A stretch of 64,000 nucleotides of DNA from Spisula solida (GCA_947247005.1 OX365952.1:42140722-42204721), one strand, 5' to 3'. Positions 40,868 to 54,150 are shown, numbered from the stretch's first letter. Notes: generated from the sequence alone by a model not told the origin. Made by a program: numbers and translations.

Positions 40868-41140
40868 AAGGGAAGTAACTCAGTTTAGACTGTATAACAA
40901 ACCCGATATGAATTATCTTTCTTGCTGAATTTCAAAAAAACTATCCAAGTCATATCACTGAACAATGGGTAATTAATTTTCAGTTTAATAAAATTTGTAA
41001 ATTCAATTAAATAATCTAAATCCTTAATTTTCCTCTTTTTTTTGTCAGAAACTCGATTTAATATGCCTGCAGTAGGTGCTTATCAAAGAAAGACAACTCA
41101 ATTTTCTTTACCAAAATGTGTTAACAGAGTTACTTCCCTT
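40868..41140. mobile_element. MITE with AAGGGAAGTAACTC termini (273 bp)
   Basis: A perfect 14-bp inverted repeat AAGGGAAGTAACTC / GAGTTACTTCCCTT brackets AT-rich sequence without an open frame. Confidence 0.75.
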
Positions 41141-41176
41141 GTAACTATTGCAAGTTGAACTTGGTAGATATACTGG

Positions 41177-41393
41177 TATAACTCCAACGCGATAAATTGC
41201 AATACAAAAACAAACACAAAATCCGCTATATTTATCGTTTCTGAATATTTAGGAGCATGAAAACTTTACATGTTGTGCTAAATGTGTGACTGCTTTCATT
41301 GGTAAGTGGTACGGTCCTTGATTTTAATACATAACAAAAATATAGGCAATATTGTGTTTGTTTTTGTACTGCAATTTATCGCGTTGGAGTTAT
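41177..41393. mobile_element. MITE with 44-bp near-perfect inverted termini (217 bp)
   Basis: It begins TATAACTCCAACGCGATAAA and ends with its inverse. The match runs about 44 bp inward through ACAAAAACAAACACAA with one mismatch. The TA ends suggest a TA target site. Confidence 0.88.
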
Positions 41394-42668
41394 AGTTTTG
41401 ATTTAACCATAACAACAAGATAACTCATAACCCAAAGGAACCTGTAGCTAGCAGTTACCCTTCATTAAGCAGCCACCTGAATTAAACAGATTATCTCAAC
41501 AAATGTGTTTGAGACATTTTTATTTTAAAATGGAAATTTGTAACTAGATATAGGAAACATACATTGTTTATAATCAGGGAGTGTGCCACACGCTGGCCCA
41601 ACACTAGCTAATCTTATATCAGGCTGATAGAAATTGCAGTACATGCTCATTAAAAAAACTTCTTTAAAAACATAGAATATCACCAAGCAGTTATCTGTCT
41701 TATTTTTAGATGATTTGGTAGAACAGCTCAAGCTATTAATAAAACAAGTAAGAGCTACTTCTTGCCCAATTAATGAGCTTAATAAGAACCAAATGAAGCC
41801 AAAGGTTGAAAACCGCATGGATTATTTTGTAGGTTAAAAAACATATCCACACTCAAGAAGCCAGATGTAATTATACAATTTTTATAATGTACCTGTTTAT
41901 ACTAACAATGTATGTTTTACATTGGTTAAAACAATATGCCTACATGATTTGGTTGTAGACAATACAATTATAGTTCATGTTGAACTTGAAATCTTGGCTG
42001 CAGTGATATGTTAATTCAGTTTGTTAGCCTTTTATAATCTGCCTATTGTTTTAAAGTTTAGGAAACACAGCACATTTTGTAAACCTGCTATTCAATCTAC
42101 TCTATATATCAAATACCATACGATTACAGAGCCCTCTTGGGGGTAAGCAGTTCAGTTATCATATTGCATTTCATTGTATTCTTGTCTATTCTATATGTGG
42201 ACATTTAGAAGTTCAATCGAGTATATAAGTAATTTCGGTATAGTGTCCTCATTGACAGTAAATCACTAAGTCAGTCAACTATATAAGATAAGATTTTCAT
42301 ATAATTGTCTATTTGAAATAAGTTGAGATTTGAGTTATATCGCGTGCATGAAGTGTATTAGTATTAATACAAGGTCAGTATAATTATTCAAGACCCTTCC
42401 TTTCTTTGTCTATTAGTTAGTTTACTATCATTGTAAAGTAAGTAAAATTCTCTGTGGGTATACTACACTAAAATAGCACAACATTTTGTAGAACTGTCAG
42501 CCAAATTAAGGGAAGCATCAAGTGTAGCCTAATAAAGCAAATTGGTTTGTTTTTGACAAGTACATTTTATTTCTTGTCAATGCTTTTAGTCAGATTACAC
42601 AAGAATGTGTTTTTTTTTCAAACAGAAAACAACCTCTATGAAGCTTTTACAATGCCAAAGAAACACTG

Positions 42669-42842
42669 CACTGCAAACTTATTTCTATACATTGGAAGGG
42701 ACAAAGTTGTGTGACTTTGGTGGATGAGTTCAACCACAAAATCAAACCCCTTGAAAAAGTTCCTTTATTTCATTTTTTTTAGAAGCCCACAAATTCAGGA
42801 CCCCCACTATATGGCCTTTTTACAAAAATTGATGAACTGTAA
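42669..42842. mobile_element. Degenerate family C MITE
   Basis: It contains AACCACAAAATCAAACCCC, a CCCACAAATTCAGGACCCCC block and a right end ATTGATGAACTGTAA resembling the ATGATTTTACAGTA terminus. The left terminus is eroded. Confidence 0.5.
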
Positions 42843-43583
42843 TATATATCCTCGAGTATAAAATAACTTTATACCATGGATCTGTTTCTATAGTAACAAG
42901 CAAAATATGTTTTGGTACACACCTGGAATGTTTCTTTTTTGAATAATTTAATACAATTATGAAATATGGTAACACTATCAATTTAAGAGGCAAAAACTTT
43001 TCTAAGCTCAGATATTTGATACCAAGCATTGTGCATCAAATTTTCCTCTAAATTTCTATTATGACATTCCTTAGAGCAAAAAAAAGAACTTGGGTCAGTG
43101 TTTATAAGGTAAAGATATTCATTTTAGCCTCCAATGTGCAGTACATCATTGGGGGGTGATTAAGACATTAGTGACATCAATACAATAAAGGGTATGTATT
43201 AATTTCATTAACACACACCTGTAATTAACAACATTTATCATAAGTTAATTGTTTTCCAATTCAATAGATGAGTTTAGTTTTTGGACAGCATCCAATATAG
43301 TACCAACATTATACTGATCTTGGTTATGTCCATGACGTATATTGTAGCACATATTGTGGTATATTAAATAATGTACTAAATTTGGTAACTATGCCAAAAG
43401 CACTTCCTTAACCTGATTAACAACCAGTCCTCAAAATGATCCCCATTTACAGATAATAAGAATATATCATTAACACAATGTGGCGTATTTCTTTAAACCA
43501 CAGATAAAGCCAAGAGGCAACATTTCTAAAATAAACAGTAACATAAAATTAGCAGACTGAATACTTTAACTGTGTCATCACAT

Positions 43584-43763
43584 CCTATAAATAGTAACAA
43601 ACATTTGCAGACCATACATATTTATGTGTCATTAGATTCTATAAATAGTAACAAATATTTGCAGACCATACAATAGTCATATTAATGTTCCATTAGATTC
43701 TATAAATAGTAACAAACATTTGCAAAGATTCTATAAATAGTAACAAACATTTGCAGACCATGC
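43584..43763. repeat. Tandem array with core TTCTATAAATAGTAACAAAC, 4 copies
   Basis: The core plus ATTTGCAGACCAT recurs four times with spacers of unequal length. The third and fourth copies are closest together. Confidence 0.88.
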
Positions 43764-43882
43764 TTTACAAAATTCTAAAAAAGCAACAACTGTTTGCATA
43801 ATTTCAAAGCAAACCAACTTTTATACACATTATGTGCAAGACAAATATTAATTATTAATTTCTTATAATTGTTTGATTTATG

Positions 43883-44030
43883 CAGCCTCCACAGCTCAAT
43901 GGTTTGTGCGCTTGCCATCTAATCTCAGGCAACCCAAGTTCAAAAACGGTCACTCATATGCTGCCATATTTCAGCAGAAAGCTGACGGGCAAATAAAGCC
44001 AAACTATGATATTAAAGTAATTCATGAATA
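43883..44030 (+). mobile_element. tRNA-derived SINE
   Basis: The A-box-like CAGCTCAATGGTT is followed about 40 bp later by the B-box-like CCAAGTTCAAAAAC. After the head comes a body with CTGCCATATTTCAGCAGAAA and GGGCAAATAAAGCCAAA. The right boundary is uncertain. Confidence 0.65.
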
Positions 44031-45161
44031 AATAAAATACGGCACATCAAGGAGAAGCATAATGTGACCATTTGTCTACAATATTACAGTAAATGTAATA
44101 CCGTGTAACATCTACAGAAAGTGTTAATACTGAAATCTGTAATTATTCATCTACATGAGTAGCATACATCTACATGCCTTGATGAGATCAGGATCAATAC
44201 AACCCAAGCTAAATACATGGTCATTTCATCATGCCCCAGTTACCGAGATAGTTAGCAGGAAATATCAGTGTCAGTCACCTTGTTGATGAGCTGAGATAGC
44301 AATAACTAATTGAATCACTGGTATTTTAAACTGAACATGACACCACCAGCTGTAAAAGTGCAGAGCTTCATACAGACTGAACAAAACAGGGAGACATTTT
44401 ATTTCAGAACTTTGACTTGTATTTTTTACTTGTGTTTTACATAAATTAAAATCCATCCGTGTCCTTTCACAAAAACCAATTTTTCGCATGAACAGACAAA
44501 AGTGGAACAATTTACTAATGCCCTAATTGCCATTCTTCGACTGTCAGAGGAATATAGAGACGACAATTCTCTTACATCATAATACCTATTAATGCATACC
44601 AGTACACATGCAAGGGTTTTCTAACAAAACCGAAAGTTCTACGAAAATGAATCAAAGCCATAATGAGAAAATCAGAATTATTTATTAGGACAGGCATTCA
44701 ACAGATAGGAACAACAAACCTATAATACTAGGAGTAGATCAATGAGGTACATAAAAGCATTATCTCAGGGGATATGGTGAACCAGGAGGGAAATAACTCT
44801 CAACAATGCTCAAACACCAGTCATTATTATCAACAATATCACCCATACAGTAAGCATCCGAAGGCTGAAGTACTTCCATCTTGTTTTGTGAGACATTCAG
44901 TCAAATAAAGTAACAATGAGATCAGTGTTGGCCTGTCTGAACCTTCATTATTCTGGACCCCATGGTTTATACAGTATGAGCCTGGGGGTTACTACTGGGT
45001 GCCATTTATATACCGGAACCTGAGTAATACCAAACTATGGTCTTTATATGATTGTTAATTTATACTGTTGAATTGGAAATGTATCAAAATACAAGTAACA
45101 GCACAACAGAAGAGCAAAATATCATGCAAGCAAACTCAATACAAACTTATTGTAGTAATCT

Positions 45162-45406
45162 GGGTACTGTTTTATCAAAGGACTTAAGGAAATCGTAAAC
45201 TTACGATCAAATTTAAATTCTTAATGATTTGGAAACAAATATAAGGTGTGGTCAATGGAGCTGCAATACTAATACTGATTCAGTTGATGAACTCATATAA
45301 ACCATATCCATCAACAATTTGCAGTTGTTAATGAATTATAAAGAGTTTAAATTTGATCGTAACTTTAAGAATTTCGTAAGTGCTTTGATAAAACAGTTTC
45401 CTGTAC
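45162..45406. mobile_element. MITE family B, copy 2
   Basis: It starts GGGTACTGTTTTATCAAAG and ends CTTTGATAAAACAGT...GTAC. The arms extend through GATCAAATTTAAA and the centre matches the copy at 23604. Confidence 0.88.
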
Positions 45407-45415
45407 TCTATCATT

Positions 45416-45684
45416 AATCAGGGGTTCTACTGAGGCATAATACCCAATCCTCAGAAAACAAGTCACAAGTCTGTTTCGGGTGCCATTAGCACACGTCCCT
45501 ACACAGGCTATTATAAGTACATTATTAAAATTCAGATTATGGAACTTCAAATGACCATAACTTTGTAAATGTTCTGAATTTTTTCTTCACTTATAATAAC
45601 TTTTATTTGGGCAGAAGAGATGATTTGTCCTAATGCAGTTAATCTGAATATCAAAATTATTCTGGAATGGTAGGATCCCTGATT
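45416..45684. mobile_element. AATCAGGG-type MITE, best copy (269 bp)
   Basis: The left end AATCAGGGGTTCTACTG and right end GTAGGATCCCTGATT are inverted repeats. The interior includes AGCACACGTCCCTACAC. It lies only 10 bp from the family B element, so the two insertions are almost abutting. Confidence 0.75.
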
Positions 45685-48600
45685 AATAAATAAATTAATT
45701 TTATTGTTTTGCTGCAATAATTATACAGAAACTAACAACGACATTCGTACAGAGTTTGATGCCTTTACTGGTCTGTAAACAACACCAAAAACCCCATCCA
45801 TAACTTGCCCTAAATTACATAGCTGTCAACACAGGGAAATTAGATACACTGATAATATGCTAAATTCATTGAACCTCTAAAATAAAAATCATTGAAATGA
45901 AAATAAAGCACATCATCAGAGAAGCATAAACTAATGTAGCTGAGATATAAATGTAGAAATAATTGTTCTGACAGCTACCATTACTGCTCCTGATAGACGG
46001 TTTTACTGCACAGGAGCTGTCATAAGACATTTTAAGATGAAGAAATAAAATATGAGTCTACAAAAGAAAATATGTCCGCAACAGGTTTTTATGAAATTAT
46101 TAAATTAGAACAGTGTCGAGTAAATTAACACTGACGTCTAGTCTTTCATTGGGGGAACTCAAGTATAGCTTTATTTATGTGACAGATAAAATAAGCAATA
46201 TTTTTCTTATCAGAGGATTAGATCTTAACAAATTGAAGAAAACTGTTGAACATTTGATATTAAGTGGGACATATATTTTTCCATAAATAAAATTTAAAGC
46301 TTGTTAAAGTGACATAAAAATCTTCAACAAAACTTGCACCGCATGCCCCTACAGTGCCAAGTGGTTAGCCACAAACTAGGTCACGACAGCTCACTCGTTT
46401 AAGAAATCTACCGAAGTATTTCCTGAACATTTATGGTGATGAATCTGAATATGAAATGTACAGTAGAAAGGTTTTATGGTGAAAACTTATAAAACTCGAC
46501 ATAAAAAATTAAGTCGCTTAACACCTTGCCCTTTGTGTGTTGCTGTCGAAAATATATTATAGTTGATGGTGACATTGTCTTAGGGTCGTACATGACAAGA
46601 GTTGAAAAGTGACAAGTTTCTTGTTTGGCTTTCCAACAATAATTTTATGACCAGAAGAATGACAACTATAATTCACGCCTATCAAGACCATTTGTTCCTT
46701 ATTGTTGGAGCAGCAAATTATAAAGTTTGCTCGTTATTTTATGTTTCATCATTCGGTTTCATTATAGTTAATTAGCACTTTCAGATTAACACGGTTGAGG
46801 TGACAATTTGATTCAGCTAGGTGAACAAGTTTAACGAAATTTAAATCCAGATCATTCAACTTACTGCAGACACACATGACAATAGAGGAACGAAAACTAG
46901 CGAGAAAATATGCAACACAAATTTGACAAAACAACTTATCCGGCACATTAACGTGACAAATAGGTATGAAAACAATGGTGAAAATGTGCAATTAAAATTA
47001 GATAATACAGATTAAACAACTTGACAATTTAAGGCATGGAAAAATGAGAGAATAAAACAACAACAAAACACTCCTGAAATGACAAGTACTGACTCACAGT
47101 GGACCTCTGATACAAAGTATTTATACTACCATACATAAGACAAATCTACACATAAGTGCACCTCACCTTGACTCCAAGCAAGGTTAACAACTGTTGATAA
47201 ATAAAATAAGTAGCGCCATAGGATACAAGAAAATATCCATAGTATTTTTTCTCAATCTGTGAAATATATTATACACTTATGCCGATCGATATTCTGAGAA
47301 ACCTTCTGTGTTTCCCATATGATACAGTAAATAACAAGCTAAGATCTAAGGCGACAAGAGATTAATTCCTGGATTTATCATTCCTGACCACTCCTTACTT
47401 TCCCAGCTGCTGGTACCCGCTCCGCTGCATGGACTCCCAACCATTATTTCAGCAAATGGACCTTTGTTGGACTTCAGAACATTTTTATATACTTCAAAAT
47501 ATTCAACTGCAAGCTTATAATTATTCCATACAGATCATCTAGACTATTTTATTTCAGTTTGAAAACAAAATTATGACAGGAACACAATTAGCCAATATCA
47601 AAACCAGTTACCAGTGGAGGGTTTGAAAAAAACAACAGATAAAAGCACTTTATGTTGCTGGTTGTTAATTCATCATTACAACTTACTCAATAAAATTTAA
47701 AGAAATAAAATCAAAATTCTCCGCCCAAAATATTTTTAAGGAATTGGAAATTTGAATCTACTAATAAATTTATAATAGCCTGAGGTAGGCACCACCTAGG
47801 AAGTCATTGACCCGTTCTTGGCTTTCTCTGTACAGTTCTCCACTTTCTTCTAAGTTTCCACGACATGTGTAATTATTAGTTAGCAGTGTGTGAAAATGAA
47901 AATTATTTTTCCAGGTGTAATTATATTCACAAGTAGGCCCGCTATACATTCAAAGCATAATTGATCCTTATACACCATAAAAACAGTGTTGTTTTGTATC
48001 CGTATCATATATTATATATAATTATAACTGTCTATGAGAAAAAACGAATGACTTCTATTTATTAGTTATTACTTAAGCACAAATTGTTTTCTAAAGATTC
48101 ATTTGATTCCGTAATCGTAATCGTTGTAAATTCTTTCAGCATCTTGAAAAAGCACACACATGCTGATTAAATGGGCCGCATAAAGTAACACAATATTGCG
48201 GTATACAAACATACAGACAAACTTGGAGGCTAATTTTCCTCTTCAATGATGAATAGAATAATAAAATACTCTTAGATGTGTACTATAGATTGTATCAGCA
48301 ATGTATACCAGATTCTTCTTACGTGAGTAATATTTCGATATTATAATAATTTAATGACTGTGTTAATACCCCGATAAAGCTTCAGAGAACTGTCGGTTCC
48401 CACACACTATACCCTCGAGGCCACGTGTAATTTTTTTATCAAGATCTCGAATGTCATATTAAAAGAAAAACAGAATAAAAATGAAGATTTTTTCAGCAAA
48501 GAAAACATATGAAACTCGCATATACTTCCTGTCTGAAAAATGAGAAATGAAATAAACCCTGCCACCAAAGCCATTAAAACTATTCTGAATGAAACAAGCG

Positions 48601-48735
48601 CATCCAATGTTTACCAGCTGGGAACCAGCAGTACATTGAGTAGATAGATTGTTCCTGCATGCTACATGCACAAGATGTGTGCATATCATGGTAAGAAACA
48701 TGTAGTATCTGTGGCAAATAGAAACATTGAGTGAT

Positions 48736-48929
48736 TACTGTAAACAAATTTACTTTCGCGAATACTAACTTTCCCGTTTTGCTGATCGTCAGCATATTCA
48801 CGACTACAAATTTGCGCAGTTTTAAGTTTCCTGCAATGTGCATATTAATATTTTTAGCCCTTTTGCGGCGCCTAAAATTCGTGAAATTCTTCTACTCACG
48901 AATTGCGCAAAATTTCTTGGTTAACAGTA
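48736..48929. mobile_element. MITE-like element with TACTGT ends (194 bp)
   Basis: The left TACTGTAAACAAATTTACTTT and right end (inverse TACTGTTAACCAAGAAATTT) are imperfect inverted repeats. TTCGCGAATA and ATTCGTGAAAT words lie inside. Confidence 0.55.
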
Positions 48930-48981
48930 GTCTACACAAAATTCTGTACTTTCTGTGGTTCAGGGACAAATGTTTTATTCT

Positions 48982-49222
48982 TATAGTACAGAGATATTAA
49001 CCTGATCCTGACATTTATGCATCGAATATATCAATTTTCTTGAGCAAATCATGCAGTATTGGTCCTTTAGATTTTCCTTTGTATTACATTACACCTTCAG
49101 CGTCTTTGTGCTACTTCCCGCTTATGAAAACAAACAACCAGGGCGATAAATAAAGACAAGATCAGCTGTTAAATTATGCTAATAGATTAGTTTGAGGATC
49201 ATGTTAATATCTCTGCACCATA
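48982..49222 (+). mobile_element. MITE family A, copy 3
   Basis: It begins TATAGTACAGAGATATTAACC and ends ATCTCTGCACCATA. The interior is collinear with other family A copies (GCGTCTTTGTGCTACTTCCC, CAGCTGTTAAATTATGCTAA). Confidence 0.82.
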
Positions 49223-50489
49223 CAAAGTTATTATAGAACGTGCATCATGATTTAAAACTATGGAAGGCTGAAAGTGCCATTCTGTGCACACTTTAGTCGC
49301 TACAGGTGCTGTAAGGATAATTTATACAATAATGAGTTATTCACAAGTTTTGTAAGGATAGTGTCTAGATTGATAGTGGTGAGATAAACAAGACCCAGCC
49401 ACAGTACTGGTGCAGATAACTTTGCCATGTGTGCTGGACATGGAACTGTTAAAGACCTAGATTTTGGCACTGGTCCAATAATAAAGAAGGAAGAATCCAG
49501 GTCTTTAACATAAAGCAAGGCCATCGAAGAACATTATCTACCCAACCCACAGTAATCAAACCCATATCATGCCATGACCATCTAGCACTCAACAAACAGC
49601 TCTTTAACTGGGCATGTGAGCTGGTAGCAATATATTTGAAATTTGGATTTTGGCTTTCTCAAATTGAAAATAAGCAATTTTCAAATTCACAGATGTTTTA
49701 TCTTCTGCAATTGGTAAAAACATATACCAGTATTTGACAATTAGGTTGATTAGAAATGGTAATCTTTATAGGGAGGTACCGTATTCAGTTTCAACATTTT
49801 TAGCTATAACATACCAGTTCCCTGACATATTCAATAGAGTTGCTCGCATCATCATAAACTGCAAGAATGTTACAATGGGTAACACTGCACTACGATTGGT
49901 CAAATATCTGACACGGAAATCTCATATATCATATATTGTATAACAGACCTCCAGGAATAACGATGAACGACATAATTACTTATATACCCTGTATTTCTAA
50001 GTTAGAAGAAAACCTTGGAAGGACAATACAGAATATCCACAATTCATAACTACATGTATTTAATTATAGTGTTTTTTCCAATGGGCCTTCAGTCCCTGCA
50101 TACATGCAATCCCTAACTGTAATTTGCGGGAAAATATCACCTGTTTAGTATAATTAAGAAATAAAATATGGAAAACAGTTGTATATGTTGTATAATTATG
50201 GAAACATTACATATATTAAATGACACAGAAAACATTCATCATGTATATTTTAGTCAAGGTTAGCTAATTGATTATCTATCTTGGTGAGTCTTGGGAAGGA
50301 TGTTATGTGGTACAAACAAGTTGTAGCAAACTGCAACAAAGCCAGGATGTCCATATGCAGGAATGTCAACAGAGCCAAATTAAAAATCCTGAAAATCATA
50401 CGCAACCAACATTTTTGCCCCTTCAACCACATTGTTTCCATATTTAACACAGTTTGTATTGAACAAAATTCTTCAGAGCAGATAAAATT

Positions 50490-50620
50490 GACTGTAGCAT
50501 TGCCATTTCTTGAGATATTTTCATCAAATAACTTTTATTATGGTCATAAATCATAAGTCTTTCAGGATAAATAAATCCGGAATTCCGGATTAATCCGGAA
50601 TATTTACACCCCTGCATATA
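50490..50620 (+). repeat. Fragment of the AATCAGGG-type family (right half)
   Basis: TCATCAAATAACTTTTATTA followed by ATCCGGAATTCCGGATTAAT matches the right half of the 13486 copy. The ATCCGGAAT word also forms a short local palindrome at 50575-50605. Confidence 0.45.
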
Positions 50621-50701
50621 CCATTATGCTGGGCAATCATACGGACCATGCAACAGAGGAGTTTTCTGACAAATAGTAAATTCATACAGAGATAATTATA
50701 A

Positions 50702-50900
50702 CAGGGTTTCTACTGAGACAATTGAAGCCCGATCCTGAAAATAAGACGCAAATCATTTTTTGGTGCCATAATACGACACATCTTTACACCAAATCTCTGT
50801 TTCAAATACTGTTCAATTGTTAAAATCAGCATTGAAATTTCAAATGACCGTCACTTAGCTAATACTTTTTTTCATCAAATATCACTTAATCAGTGTGACC
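50702..50900 (+). repeat. Fragment of the AATCAGGG-type family (left half)
   Basis: GGGTTTCTACTGAGACAATT, ACATCTTTACACCAAATCTC and TTTTTCATCAAATA correspond in order to the left part of the 45416 and 13486 copies. The right terminus is absent. Confidence 0.5.
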
Positions 50901-51647
50901 AAGGCTTAAAACAGTAATCTTAAGTTCTAAGATGACCTCAGAACGACCATGAAAAGTGCGGATAATAACCGATAATTTATAACTTTCCATTATTTCCAAG
51001 AATGCCCTTCCTTCATAATGTGACAATGTTCTCAGGTGAAAAAAACTGACAGATTAATATAAGGGACATAGATCTTGATTTCACAATGGCATTCAAATCC
51101 AAAATAATGGCTATTACATCAATGTATGGCTTCATATTATAAGAATGAGAATTACTATGAGGAGTCTTAAGCCTTTCCACGCAGATGTCTAATGTCTGGC
51201 AAGAATTTTAAAATCCGTATCTGTTTTTAGAAAATCATATAACAATGCATATTGTACAGAATGATAGCATTTCCAATCAATAAAAATAATGGATTTTTTA
51301 TGTTTTGTTAACTGCGACTTTGATCATGCTCATGTCCATATATTGATTACGTAACAATTAATTAGATTTAGGTGCTAGCTGTAATGTTGACATGTCATGA
51401 ATTTTACAAAATACCTTAATTCTAATTTTAAAGAGTTTTAATAAATATGTTTTTAAATATTGTTCTTTAGATACAGTGATAAACCATCTTTATGTAAATG
51501 TATATCTTACATAGCAGAATCACAATTTTATATTAATCATAATATTACGGACAAGACATTATGCCCAACAAGCTTTTGTCACAATCAAGAAATCATTCAA
51601 TGTTATACGTCCAAAATTTTAGAATTTAATATTTCGCTGCCTTAGAA

Positions 51648-51810
51648 CAAACTTATAAGACCAATACATATTTGAGATCTGCATCACAAGGCTTATCTTA
51701 TGAACCGATTTTCATGAAAATCAGAACTAGTCATGTTGACTAAATTGAAGTAGAAAAGGTTTGTTTTTCGAATAGATTTTTCTTGTTTTTTCTTCAAGAT
51801 TAATAGCATT
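51648..51810. repeat. Fragment sharing the family E core
   Basis: ACCAATACATATTTGAGATC, TTATGAACCGATTTTCATGA and CATGTTGACTAAATTGAAG align with 55487-55580 and, inverted, with 22670-22740. Confidence 0.6.
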
Positions 51811-51889
51811 TCGTCCCTTTGTTGTAACAAGGTTGTATCTTCCTATGCACTATATAGTAAGATTCAACCTTGTTGCACCAAAGGAACGA
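51811..51889. repeat. Imperfect inverted repeat, 25-bp arms
   Basis: TCGTCCCTTTGTTGTAACAA GG and its near-inverse CCTTGTTGCACCAAAGGAAC GA bracket a 29-bp loop. It sits directly next to the family E fragment and may be its end. Confidence 0.65.
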
Positions 51890-52297
51890 TTTGTGTACTT
51901 ATGACCACGCCAGATCTCCTGCATCAGGCATGAGACTTAGTGCATATGACACTCTTCTCACACATGATCTGACGCCTATTGATCACTTCTCACGCACTTG
52001 TTGGACATACTGGAACCTGACACTTTTTTGTTTACATTATGAAAAAGATCACAAATATTAGTTAAAAGTGCTTCATGAAGCATGCATGGTATTGTCATGA
52101 AAGTAAAATAAGTGTGAAAACTGCATAATTTATAAACTACAATAATTTAAGTTTAAAGTTTTAGCAAGGAAAATCTTCCTCATTTTAATGAAATCTTCTG
52201 CATTTCCATCCCTAATCTCGCAAAGGGGTCATCGAAACAATGGCATCAGTCTATGGACCATCGATTTATAAAGTATTCAAGAATCAAACTACCTACG

Positions 52298-52718
52298 CAG
52301 TGTAGCAATACCACGGGACTTTTGGCTACAGTTACAAGAAGAAATTTGTAAACATTGGAAAATAAAATAGCCATAAGTATTTTATTTCTTCAACGATTTC
52401 TATTAAATATACGTCACGCTAAGGGGGGAATTATTTGCTTCCCATGAAATATAAGATCTTTTATAGCAGCTATACCGATTTTTCCATTACCCTGTGAAAC
52501 CTACACGTTCCACGGTTTCACAGGGTAATGGACAAAATGGCTCATCCGCTGAAAAAGATTTTATATTTCATGGAAAGCAAATAATGTTCCCCTTAGCGTG
52601 GCATAGATTTCATAGAAATCGATGAAGAAATAAAACACTTATGGCTACATTTGTGTTCCAGTGTTTACAAATTTCTACTTGGAACTGTAGTAAAAAACCA
52701 TGTGGTATTGCTACACTG
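52298..52718. mobile_element. 421-bp palindromic foldback element with 5-bp target duplication
   Basis: The two arms of about 205 bp meet around 52508 with only a 12-base asymmetric centre, so a single strand could fold into one long hairpin. The termini are CAGTGTAGCAATACCAC and its inverse GTGGTATTGCTACACTG. It is flanked by CTACG at 52293-52297 and 52719-52723. It is the same family as the 4.1-kb element, from which it looks like a loop-deleted derivative. Confidence 0.93.
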
Positions 52719-53526
52719 CTACGGTGGTTTTAAAAAAATTATCATATTTTGATAGCCTGTCATTTACAGAATATCACCTTTAAAGAATTTCTGAAAATAT
52801 TGATTTCACCAAAATGTCAAAATAAAGTGCTGGCTGTAAGATGACAATGTTCATTTTCTTATTCACTAAGAATCATTTGTTACATTCATAATACTGAAGT
52901 AAATCACTTTTTTTGGCTAGAGTTTAGAATCATAGTTCTCGCAAAATTTTCGCAATACAAAGTCGAGAATTGGACATTGTCAATGACGCAAATTCAAAAT
53001 TCTCGCAAACAAAAAAATCTTGAAATTTTCCGAAAAATTGCGAAGTAAAATATTAGCAAAAATTAAGTGATTGACATGTACTTATATATCAACCTGAACA
53101 AAGATCTTAAAATACATCTTTGTTTTAACTTAACAGAGATTTTTGTTACTTTTAAACTCACTGAAAATATTTAAAGAGAATTAACTGCTAATTTACACCA
53201 CAGGTAACTGTACCATTGATAAAATGTTTTACTCTTTATCAATGATACAGTAACCAGTACCTGTGATTTACACATGACTTATAACAATGTATAAAATGGA
53301 TACCAATTTCTCAGATTTTTATGAGTATTACAGGCCAGACAGATTTTCAATCGGGCAAACATACTTCAATCTGCTTCTTAAATCATTTAATAAGCTATTT
53401 AGCTGTAAGTCTATGCCTAAGGTATTTTTGGAGAAACATATTATCTTGGTAACCATTATCTGGCACAAACCAGGCATGAAAACACACCATCCTTCATTAT
53501 ATACAACATCAATGTATCATACCATT

Positions 53527-53630
53527 TACTGTCAAATCATTTAATTTCAATGGGACAACATTTCGTGGTTTTTGGTGAAAAAACCCGATTTGTGGGGACA
53601 TAATTTCAAGGATTTCGGATTTCATGGATA
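53527..53630. mobile_element. Partial family C MITE
   Basis: The left terminus TACTGTCAAATCATTTAATT is well preserved and followed by ATTTCGTGGTTTTTGGTG. The right terminus is missing. Confidence 0.55.
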
Positions 53631-53796
53631 ATGGCAAGGTCAAAATTCCCACAAATTATCAGAAATCATTCTAAAATCAAACAGATGAATATAATGTTGA
53701 TATATGCCAATAAACTTCCCAATAACCCAGTCTTATGCCTGACAGAACTTAAAAGCAAGTATGGCAGCCACAAGAATATCCACGAAATTACAAAAC

Positions 53797-54150
53797 AAGA
53801 GCACTGCCAACGAGTGCTGGACGCTCGACTTTCTTGTACTTGATAGTAAAGGGTACTATCAAGTACGAGAAAGTCGAGCTTCCAGCACCAATGAGTGAGT
53901 GAAATTCTAAGAGTAACAAGGGCAGATAACTCCATAAATATAGGTCACAGGGTTACAAGCCTTGTCAGCATGGACTCCACTTGTGATTGTGAATTAATAT
54001 GTTGAGTTTCAAGTCGGTAACCTTGGAGTCTTTGAGAAAATGACTCTGACAATAAACTTAACTAACACACAAGCAGATGCTCACACAGAGGCACACGATC
54101 CCGTCATGACAACAGCTCGACTTTATTTCCTCGAAAAGTCGAGCAAATAA
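53797..54150. mobile_element. Element with a strong hairpin at each end (GCTCGACTTT motif)
   Basis: The left hairpin at 53814-53888 has 34-35 bp arms containing CTCGACTTTC and TACTTGATAGTA around a 5-base loop. The right hairpin at 54115-54144 has GCTCGACTTT / AAAGTCGAGC arms. Both share the AAAGTCGAGC word. Sequence between them has no coding signature. Boundaries are approximate. Confidence 0.55.

Noticed and set aside
43584..43763. CRISPR-like array because of repeated 33-bp cores with spacers
   Set aside because: The repeats are few, spacers vary in length and are partly repetitive, and the window is clearly eukaryotic.
48407..48843. Cluster of overlapping minus-strand open frames
   Set aside because: No start context, splice signals or protein features. 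Part overlaps a MITE-like repeat.
49300..49524. A 74-residue minus-strand frame
   Set aside because: Composition is ordinary and no donor or acceptor supports it. The region contains short inverted words and looks repeat-derived.
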